NCBI GenBank assembly: GCA_964604165.1
Contig: CAZRYF010000010.1
Location: 38,033-102,032 of the forward strand
DNA: 64,000 nt
Direction of reading: 5' to 3'
Source: JAYZDK01 sp964604165
Lineage (GTDB): Bacteria > Myxococcota_A > UBA796 > CAJQPC01
Shown: one piece after another, positions 10,205 through 16,850 of the stretch
Layout of the letters: the number at the start of each line of letters is the position of its first letter
Position numbering within the stretch: the stretch's first letter is position 1
Translations under genes and position numbers: made by a program
Notes under the pieces: generated by a model
Told to the model about the DNA's origin: nothing
The model's database searches: none
The model's input: the letters and a program-made list of their open reading frames with translations, nothing else

Positions 10205-11797
10205 ATGCCTTTTCTTTTCGGTCTTTCTTTGTTGCTCGGCGGTCCTGTCATGGCCCAAGAGGTCAACCTCAGGAACGCGAACCTGTTTTACAGCCATGAC
10301 GACATGCGCGTGCAGAAGCCCGGGGTGGCGCTGGAAATCAGCCGGACCTACAATTCCAGATCCAATGTAGAAGGGGCGTTCGGGTACGGTTGGACGACCA
10401 ATCTGGACATCGTCTGCCAGGAAGGCCCCGACGGTTCGGTTCTGGTCACGGACTCCGATGGATTCATCTTGCGCTACACCCTGGAAGGGGAACCCAAGGA
10501 GCGACTCACCGCACGGTATGTAGACCGCATCGTGGCTGAGCGCCGCCAGGAGGACCAACGCTCGGGGACCTTGCGGGCGGACAGCACCTACGAAGACCTG
10601 GCAGGGAAACTGCTGGAGGATCCGGTGCTTCGGGCCAACACGGGGTTTCTCCTCCCCGACGCATGGGCTGACGCAGTGCCGGGCTCCTACCTGTCCTTTG
10701 ACCGCGGCACCGAGCGGCTGACCAAGCGCGAGGATGGGACTTACGTGCGCATTCGCTCGGACGGTGTGCGCTACGAGTTTGATTCGGATGGACGCTTGCG
10801 CAGGTTTGTGGATGCGGGAAAGCGTGGCATGCGCTTGGATTATGACAAGACGGGGCGGCTGGTCAAGGTCAGCCATTCTCAGGGGGGAACCATCACCCTG
10901 ACCTGGGGAGCGCAGGGGCGTGTCACCGGCCTCTTGGATACCCAGGGCGGCCGGGTTGCCTACGAGTACAGCGCCGGAGGAGACCTGTTGAAAGTGACGG
11001 GGCCTGGAGAAAAGCGCTTTGCCTATACCTATGACGACCTGCACAATCTCACGGCTGCCCGGGAAGCAGACGGTGAGGGGTTTCAGGTGACCTACGACAC
11101 GGATCGCGACTGGGTCACCGGCCTCAAGCGCGGCAACGACATTTCCCGCTACGGGTTTTCTCTGTTTGAAGACGGACATGAGGTGGTCATCACATTGCCG
11201 TCAGGGGACACCAAGACCCACCGGTACTACGAGGGTGAACATCGCCATGTGGCTACAGACGAGAACGGAAGGGAGACGGAGACCCTTCTGTCCGAGTGCT
11301 GCGACAAGCCCCTGGAGGTCCGCGGTCCCGGTGGGGAGATCACGCGGTACGAGTACGACCGTCAGGCTCGGTTGGTGGGGGTCGAGCACCCGGATGGAAA
11401 AAAGGTGCGGTATGCCTACCATCCGAAGTGGTCCAAAGTCATGCAGGCGCTGTACTCGGACGGCCGGCGCTTTCTCTACGCCTATGATGATGTGGGCAAC
11501 CTTGTGGAGGCCGCTGCCCGGGGGAGCCGAACCCTGACCCTGACCTATGGCCAGAACGGTAAGGTGGACGTGATTCGAGATGCGATGGGCTCCTCCTACT
11601 CGTTTCGATATGACGGTGCGGGGCGGCCTCTGGAAATTCGAAAAGGGTCCGAGGGAGCCTTGGGGATTCGCTACGGCGTCATGGGGGAGATTGTGGGCAC
11701 GGAGATCCGGGAAGGGGATGTCACGCGGGCCGACTTCTACTCCAACCTGCGGGAAGTGCTGGATCTTCTTGAGCCGGCCACCGGCGAGGTGCAATGA
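10205..11797 (+). CDS. Secreted short RHS/YD-repeat protein
   Basis: A 530-residue protein with a signal peptide (LLLGGPVMAQ) and a DUF6531-like N-terminal module (FYSHDDMRVQKPGVAL, FGYGWTTNLDI). About a dozen YD-type repeats follow, such as YEFDSDGRLRRF, YEYDRQARLVGV and YAYDDVGNL. It is much shorter than polymorphic toxins, and no hyperconserved RHS core or C-terminal toxin is visible. It may therefore be a structural or adhesive surface protein. A GCGGGAG element precedes ATG 10205. It starts 21 bp after ccmI and overlaps the next lipoprotein gene by 4 nt. Confidence 0.8.
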   Translation: MPFLFGLSLLLGGPVMAQEVNLRNANLFYSHDDMRVQKPGVALEISRTYNSRSNVEGAFGYGWTTNLDIVCQEGPDGSVLVTDSDGFILRYTLEGEPKERLTARYVDRIVAERRQEDQRSGTLRADSTYEDLAGKLLEDPVLRANTGFLLPDAWADAVPGSYLSFDRGTERLTKREDGTYVRIRSDGVRYEFDSDGRLRRFVDAGKRGMRLDYDKTGRLVKVSHSQGGTITLTWGAQGRVTGLLDTQGGRVAYEYSAGGDLLKVTGPGEKRFAYTYDDLHNLTAAREADGEGFQVTYDTDRDWVTGLKRGNDISRYGFSLFEDGHEVVITLPSGDTKTHRYYEGEHRHVATDENGRETETLLSECCDKPLEVRGPGGEITRYEYDRQARLVGVEHPDGKKVRYAYHPKWSKVMQALYSDGRRFLYAYDDVGNLVEAAARGSRTLTLTYGQNGKVDVIRDAMGSSYSFRYDGAGRPLEIRKGSEGALGIRYGVMGEIVGTEIREGDVTRADFYSNLREVLDLLEPATGEVQ

Positions 11798-12159
11798 ACC
11801 GCGGACGGGCGGCCCTGGTCTGCTTGGTGCTGTTCGCCACGGGCTGCGCAGTTCGGCTTCAGGTCCAGAGTACGCCCATGGGGGCGGCGTTGTCGCTTGA
11901 CGGTGAGTCCCTTGGGGTCACCCCTCTGGAAGTCAGGGTGCCCTATCGGCCGGTCTTCTTGTCCCCTCCGAGCCTGCGGATCACAATGCCCGGGCACCGG
12001 CCCCTGGAGGTCACCCTCCGGCGGGAAGCCCGGCTGGGGCCGCGCAGTCGCCAGCTTCTCTTTCATCCGCTGGTGGCGATGGGGGTACGGAAGGCGCCGA
12101 CCTTGGACTTGCTTCTCATCGAATCCCATGGCCCGGTTGGCTCGTGGGAAGTGGAGTAG
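11794..12159 (+). CDS. PEGA-like lipoprotein
   Basis: A 121-residue predicted lipoprotein with lipobox LFATGC. The mature part carries a PEGA-type pattern (LQVQSTPMGAALSLDGESLGVTPLEV), a small beta domain found in surface and kinase-associated proteins. The middle is rich in Pro/Arg. It starts inside the end of the YD-repeat gene (ATGA) and its 3' end overlaps the convergent Cys-rich lipoprotein gene by 44 bp. Function unknown; an outer-membrane partner of the YD-repeat protein is a guess from position. Confidence 0.7.
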   Translation: MNRGRAALVCLVLFATGCAVRLQVQSTPMGAALSLDGESLGVTPLEVRVPYRPVFLSPPSLRITMPGHRPLEVTLRREARLGPRSRQLLFHPLVAMGVRKAPTLDLLLIESHGPVGSWEVE

Positions 12160-12862
12160 GCCCGCGGGTGCGCCAGTCTTCGCAGAAGGGAGCATCGGCC
12201 TGGATGCTCGCGACGCTCTTCTCGCAGGGCGTGCGGACCGTCGCCGGGCCCGAACATTCTCCCACCCCAAGACAGGCCACAGAGATCGCCAGGTAGCGGC
12301 CCAGCTCAACCGGGTTGTCACTCGGCGCTGCGCTGACCCGTTGTAGCTCCTCTGGCTGGGGGAGGGTTCTCATCCATCGATCCAGGGCGTGGCTGACGCA
12401 GTCATCTCTGTACTTTCCGCCATGCTCCACACAGAGCCGCGCCTGCTGCACGACGTCATCGTGGGGCCGGGTGTCCAGTATGGCGAATCGGCAGTCATCG
12501 TTCTCCCCACAGCCAGTCAACAGGTCCACCGTGGTCCAGGGTGAGGGGTGCCAGCGCCCGTGGCGATCGGTCATGCCCCCCCGGGCTCGGGAGGTGGACC
12601 AGGCACTCCGGCAGTCGCTCTCCCAAATGCCGGCATCGCCGCAGACTTCCTTGGCGCCTTCCGGGCCTTGGCCTGTGGCGGCCACCTTCATGAGGCAGTA
12701 TCCTCGAACATCGGGCAGATCCTTGTACGCTGCGCAGTCCGTCGTTCGGCGAGGCGGTCCGGCGAGGGCGGTGGGAACCTGCTCCTCTGGGGGAGTGTGG
12801 TTCTCTGGCATGACACACGCGGTCAGCGCTGCAAGTGTGCCGCTGAGAATCGCCGCTTGCAT
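12116..12862 (-). CDS. Cys-rich repeat lipoprotein
   Basis: A 248-residue lipoprotein starting at ATG 12862, with lipobox LTAC. After the lipid-bearing Cys there are twelve more cysteines, several in a recurring unit of the form C-xxxG-x-W/Y-xxx-D-C (EVCGDAGIWESDC, RLCVEHGGKYRDDC). An even number of Cys fits disulfide pairing in the periplasm. The start overlaps the preceding lipoprotein gene by 40 bp. I do not recognise the family. The in-frame extension upstream of ATG 12862 was discarded because the signal peptide begins there. Confidence 0.65.
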   Translation of the reverse strand: MQAAILSGTLAALTACVMPENHTPPEEQVPTALAGPPRRTTDCAAYKDLPDVRGYCLMKVAATGQGPEGAKEVCGDAGIWESDCRSAWSTSRARGGMTDRHGRWHPSPWTTVDLLTGCGENDDCRFAILDTRPHDDVVQQARLCVEHGGKYRDDCVSHALDRWMRTLPQPEELQRVSAAPSDNPVELGRYLAISVACLGVGECSGPATVRTPCEKSVASIQADAPFCEDWRTRGPTPLPTSQPGHGIR

Positions 12863-13143
12863 GCGGTGCGCTCCGAATTCTTGGAAAGGAGGTTGCACAG
12901 GGCCTCGCCGCCCTCTTGAGAAAGGGAGCGGCTGTTCTTTTGGACCCATCCCACGATGGCGGCCCCCCGGACGATGGGATCTTCCAGGGTGGGGGCCAAA
13001 AGCAGCGCCTCGTCTACCCGGTCCGCGGGCAGCGCCATGAGCTCCTGGTACCGGCAACGGTCTCGTTCTGGTGCTGTTGCGAGGGAATTGCAGCGCTGTT
13101 CACCGGTGGTGACAAGGCAGCCCAAGAACAGGTAAAGAATCAC
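12823..13143 (-). CDS. Small Cys-containing lipoprotein
   Basis: A 106-residue protein. GTG 13143 is chosen because it overlaps the stop of the upstream hydrolase gene by 4 nt and gives a compact signal ending LFLGC. Four further cysteines follow, placed like those of the next gene's repeats (QRCNSL, DRCRYQ, ALCNLL, TACKRR), so the two lipoproteins may be related. The signal lacks a basic N-region, which lowers confidence in lipidation. Function unknown. Confidence 0.5.
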   Translation of the reverse strand: MILYLFLGCLVTTGEQRCNSLATAPERDRCRYQELMALPADRVDEALLLAPTLEDPIVRGAAIVGWVQKNSRSLSQEGGEALCNLLSKNSERTACKRRFSAAHLQR

Positions 13144-13847
13144 TTGATGGCCTCTGCCAGCGCCTTGTAGGGGGCTGGATCCAGGAGCTCTGGATGCCAT
13201 TGCACCCCGACACAGAATCGATGGGACGGGATCTCGATCACCTCGCAGATTCCATCGGGTGCTCTTCCTGTCACCCTCATCTCTCCCGGATCAGCGACGG
13301 CCTGGTGGTGGGTGGAGTTCACGTGGATCACCTCTCCCATGGATGCCAGGCGGCTCGTGGCGTCCAAGTGTACCGGGTGCCAGGGCTCCGTGGGATCTGT
13401 GGCTTGTTCATGGTCGATTGCACCGGGGTGTTCCGTGAGAATGTCCTGGACCAGAGTTCCCCCCGCGGCTACCGCAAGGACCTGCATTCCTCCGCACACT
13501 CCCAACACAGGGATCTCCAGGCGAATGCAGTCGTGGGCCAGGGCCAATTCCATGTCTGTGCGGGCTGCATCCGTCGTGTCGAGTCTGGAGGTGGCCACCT
13601 TGCCGTAGTACTGCGGGTGAATGTCGAAATGCCCGCCGGTGATCACCACGGCATCGACGTGGACGAGAAGGGCATCCCGCTCCTTTGCTGATCCTCCTGG
13701 GGCCAGAACCAGGGGGGTGCCTCCCATCCATCGAACTGCCTCCACATAGGAAGTGGGGGTCCAAACCTCCGGTCGGGGAGGCCGAACCCGCTCACTGTTC
13801 TGCGATGCGTTGGGCATGCGGGTCGCCGCGGTCACAAGCACCAGCAT
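13140..13847 (-). CDS. Gamma-glutamyl hydrolase-like class I amidotransferase (peptidase C26, PuuD-like)
   Basis: A 235-residue GATase1-fold enzyme. The nucleophile elbow is GVCGGMQ, the His and Glu of the triad are in QWHPE, and the oxyanion segment GGHFDIHPQYY resembles PuuD and related gamma-glutamyl-GABA hydrolases. It would cleave a gamma-glutamyl amide in the cytoplasm. Its linkage to two Cys-rich lipoproteins is unusual, since there are no putrescine pathway genes nearby. It is divergent from the DAG-kinase-like gene. Substrate uncertain. Confidence 0.88.
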   Translation of the reverse strand: MLVLVTAATRMPNASQNSERVRPPRPEVWTPTSYVEAVRWMGGTPLVLAPGGSAKERDALLVHVDAVVITGGHFDIHPQYYGKVATSRLDTTDAARTDMELALAHDCIRLEIPVLGVCGGMQVLAVAAGGTLVQDILTEHPGAIDHEQATDPTEPWHPVHLDATSRLASMGEVIHVNSTHHQAVADPGEMRVTGRAPDGICEVIEIPSHRFCVGVQWHPELLDPAPYKALAEAIK

Positions 13848-13888
13848 GCGCCCACGGTATCATTGATGGCCCTGGTCTGGAGGCACGC

Positions 13889-14815
13889 ATGCCTGGAATT
13901 GGCGTCATTACCAATCCGCGATCCCGCAGAAACCGGCGGGATCCACGCTTGGCAAAGCACCTTGCCTACGTGTTGGGGGAAAAAGGCCAGCTCTACTCAC
14001 CCAAGGATCTGGAGTCGCTTGAGGGCGTTGCCCGACATTTCCTGGAGCGGGGTGTCGAGGTCTTGGCCATCAACGGGGGTGATGGAACGGCGCACGTGGT
14101 TCTGTCTGCGTTCGTGCATGTGTATGGGGAGACGCCCCTTCCCAAGATCGCTCTCCTGCGGGGGGGCACCATGAACACGGTGGCGGCGGGGTTGGGCATT
14201 CGCGGACGGCCAGAGGGGCTGCTTGGAAAGCTGGTGGATCAGTACCACGCCGGGGAATCTCTTCCCGTGGTGGAGCGAAACCTGCTCATGGTGGAGGATC
14301 ACGTGGGGTTCCTCTTTGGAAATGGCCTGGTGACCCGCATGTTGGATGTCTACTACGGTGGTTCGGAACCCACCCCCTGGAAGGCCTTTCGGTTGCTGGT
14401 TCGAGCGGTGTGCTCGACGATTGTCGGAGGAGCGTTCATCAAGAGGCTCATCGCGCCCATCGCTGTGGAGGTGGAGCTGGATGGCCGGCCCCTTCCCCAC
14501 CGGCATTGGTTGGCCCTGATGGCGGGAACGGTGGAGGACATCGGCATGCGTTTTCGACCCTTTACCCGGGTCACCAGGCACCCTGGATGCATGGAGGTCA
14601 TGGGAATCGCTTGTACCGTGAAGCGGCTAATGATGTTGCTTCCCGCGATGCGTCGAGCCCACCTGATGGAGGATCCAGATGTGGCGATGGAGCTTGGCCA
14701 GCGGCTCGTGATGCGTTCTGCTGAACCCATCCCCTACACCATCGATGGGGACTGCTACCCGGGAAGTCGCGAGCTCATGATCCGGGTGGGGCCACGGGTT
14801 CAGTTGGTGGTGTGA
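13889..14815 (+). CDS. Diacylglycerol kinase-fold lipid kinase
   Basis: A 308-residue protein of the DAGK catalytic family. It begins GVITNPRSRRN, carries the nucleotide motif NGGDGTAHVVL, then LRGGTMNTVAAGLGI, and ends with TIDGDCYPG, all in the family order. It would phosphorylate a lipid such as diacylglycerol at the membrane. GGAGG lies six bases before ATG 13889. Its stop codon directly abuts the stop of the convergent lipoprotein gene. Exact lipid unknown. Confidence 0.88.
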   Translation: MPGIGVITNPRSRRNRRDPRLAKHLAYVLGEKGQLYSPKDLESLEGVARHFLERGVEVLAINGGDGTAHVVLSAFVHVYGETPLPKIALLRGGTMNTVAAGLGIRGRPEGLLGKLVDQYHAGESLPVVERNLLMVEDHVGFLFGNGLVTRMLDVYYGGSEPTPWKAFRLLVRAVCSTIVGGAFIKRLIAPIAVEVELDGRPLPHRHWLALMAGTVEDIGMRFRPFTRVTRHPGCMEVMGIACTVKRLMMLLPAMRRAHLMEDPDVAMELGQRLVMRSAEPIPYTIDGDCYPGSRELMIRVGPRVQLVV

Positions 14816-15553
14816 CTACTGGATGTAGACGGCATCGGAAGTCATGGCGGCCGATGCTCCTGCATCGTCGTAGGCGGTGACCTTGCAGTTCCACTGTTCG
14901 CCTTGACTGGTGTCATCCTTCGCCAGAAAAGGGGACGTGCTCGCCTCTTGATCCACGCTCTCCAGGATCCACAGGTATCCATAGGAAATGGAATCCCCTT
15001 CGTCAGGATCCGTGGCCGGGTTGTCGAGCACGCAGATCAGGTTGTCGGTGGGAAGGGGGTTTGACGGGTGAATGCTGGCAGTATGCCCCGTGGGAGGTTG
15101 GTTGCCTTGGAGAAGCGTCACCTCGGCGGTGCCGGGTGAAGACCTGGTTTCCGGTTGGTTGACCAGAAAGGCTGTCACCTCGCAAGTGACGGTGTCGTTC
15201 GCCTGGCCGCTGTGCCCAGCACCGAGTGTGGTGGTGTCGGCACCTTCCACCAGTGTGTCAGCGACTCTCCAGGCCACTGAATAGCCCACCGTGCCTCCGC
15301 CGGGAGCTGAACTCGGCAGAGTCACAAGACAGTTCATGTCCTCGTCTGGAAGGGGCTGAGAAGGGAGGATCACGACGGAGGGTTGGGTGGGAGGGTCCCT
15401 GTTCTCATTGCAGTCGCTGCCGATGCAGGGAGGAGCAATCGCCTTGAGTTCCTCGCTGGGTTCCAGGTCCGGTAGACAAGCCGAGGTGACCCATACCAGT
15501 AGTGCGATGCCGAGAGATCTTTTGAAAGTCACGTGGGTGCCGTCCGTGTTCAT
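14816..15553 (-). CDS. Ig-like-domain lipoprotein (module B)
   Basis: A 245-residue lipoprotein with lipobox VTSAC. After a Cys-containing linker there are two Ig-like repeats, each with a proline-rich start (PSQPLPDEDMNC, PSNPLPTDNLIC), a tryptophan strand and a closing Cys (VTCEV, WNCKV). Similar repeats occur at 19682-20611 and 39576-40363. Its ATG lies directly after the stop of the WDDYFPPD protein gene, so translation is likely coupled. Probably an outer-membrane-anchored partner; function unknown. Confidence 0.75.
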   Translation of the reverse strand: MNTDGTHVTFKRSLGIALLVWVTSACLPDLEPSEELKAIAPPCIGSDCNENRDPPTQPSVVILPSQPLPDEDMNCLVTLPSSAPGGGTVGYSVAWRVADTLVEGADTTTLGAGHSGQANDTVTCEVTAFLVNQPETRSSPGTAEVTLLQGNQPPTGHTASIHPSNPLPTDNLICVLDNPATDPDEGDSISYGYLWILESVDQEASTSPFLAKDDTSQGEQWNCKVTAYDDAGASAAMTSDAVYIQ

Positions 15554-16810
15554 CTACCGTTGCCCCACCAGCAACAAACCGCCACCCTCGGGGCCAAACC
15601 AGGGAGCGACGCTCGTGTCGGACAGGTCCTTCAAGCCGTACCCGGCCCCCGCGAGGAGCAGGCCCGCAAGCGCCACTGATTCTCCGATAAACAAGCGGCT
15701 TTGCCAGTCCTGGTACTGGTCCTCCAGGTCGTAGTAGCGGGTCCAGTCGGTGGTGTTGTGGGCCTTGGTCTCCACCTGCCGTCCCTTGAAATAGCTGGCC
15801 CCTGAGAGGGAAGCGCCGGCCGCGAAGACCACACCTCCTCCCATTGTGGCCACCCTGGAGAGCGCGAAGGACGGGTCCGAAGTAGAGATCGGCAAATCCG
15901 CCGAGGTCACCAGCTTTCCGGTGTTCTCCAAGCGCTCCCAGGCCTCGCCGCTCCCGACAATGACCTTCCACACTCCGTCGGGGTTGGAGAAGTACAGTGG
16001 AGTGCCTTTGTCCAGGTGGGACAGCAGAACCATGGAAATGTCGGTCTGTTTTTCCCTGTCCTCCACCCAATCGGCACGCTCGTTGCCCAGCACGTCTGGA
16101 ATGATCAGGGAACTGTTGACCTCGGCGGGCAGGTTCAACAAGTAGGTGCGCATCCGGCCGGCCAGGATCTGCACCACGTGGTCGCCGGGGACCGGGTTGA
16201 AATCCTCGGCCAACTTGCCGTCGATCCACACCGTCCCCGCGTTGGGGGTTGGATAGAGCGACAGGTGGGCTCGGACTTCCGGATCCTGTCGGGCGCGGGC
16301 CTGATCCAGGAGCGGCTTCGCGTCTGGGGGGAAATAGTCGTCCCAGACGAGATCTGGATCAAAGGCCAGCGCGAAGGAAAAGGCCTCTCGGGCCCGAGCC
16401 TCGTCTCCGGAACCATGGGCCGCGATGCCCTCCAAAAAGTAAAGGCGGGGTGCGACCACCGTGTCGATTCGGTCGCTCAGGCAGGCCAGGGAGGCGGTGG
16501 CATGCTCGAGGGAGGTCAGAGCGTTCTCGAATTCCATGTACCCCACCATTCCCTCGATCTGTTCACGCTGGGTGTTGAGCTGAACCAGGGGGGTGGGGTT
16601 GCCTTCACAAGCCTTCCAAGTGCCTTCCACCATCGATGGGTGGGCCCCTTCCAGCAGATCAGACAGCTGGCGGGCCTCCAGGTCTGTGGCCTCCGGGTCC
16701 GCCGCGACAACACGGGCCAGGGCGTCGGCTGGCTCACCGCTGCCAAAGACCACCGTGGTCCCCGCCTGGACGGGACTGGAGGACAGCGCGAGAAGGAGCG
16801 TGGAGATCAT
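15554..16810 (-). CDS. Secreted TPR/PEGA-like protein with WDDYFPPD motif (module B)
   Basis: A 418-residue protein with a signal peptide (LLLALSSSPVQA). Helical repeats follow (YMEFENALTSL, REAFSFALAF), the exact octapeptide WDDYFPPD at ~156-163, then a beta segment TVWIDGK and GDHVVQI resembling PEGA. Two hydrophobic segments near the C-terminus form a hairpin. It is a paralogue of the 20592-21938 product: same order of motifs, same octapeptide and same C-terminal hairpin. It sits 40 bp downstream of the FHA gene. The family is not known to me. Confidence 0.75.
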   Translation of the reverse strand: MISTLLLALSSSPVQAGTTVVFGSGEPADALARVVAADPEATDLEARQLSDLLEGAHPSMVEGTWKACEGNPTPLVQLNTQREQIEGMVGYMEFENALTSLEHATASLACLSDRIDTVVAPRLYFLEGIAAHGSGDEARAREAFSFALAFDPDLVWDDYFPPDAKPLLDQARARQDPEVRAHLSLYPTPNAGTVWIDGKLAEDFNPVPGDHVVQILAGRMRTYLLNLPAEVNSSLIIPDVLGNERADWVEDREKQTDISMVLLSHLDKGTPLYFSNPDGVWKVIVGSGEAWERLENTGKLVTSADLPISTSDPSFALSRVATMGGGVVFAAGASLSGASYFKGRQVETKAHNTTDWTRYYDLEDQYQDWQSRLFIGESVALAGLLLAGAGYGLKDLSDTSVAPWFGPEGGGLLLVGQR

Positions 16811-16850
16811 TTCGAAGGGTGAGACCAATGCAATTCGGGGAAGGTCCTTG

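Noticed and set aside
10205..11797. RHS polymorphic toxin
   Set aside because: No C-terminal toxin domain, RHS core or immunity gene is visible; the next gene is a lipoprotein.
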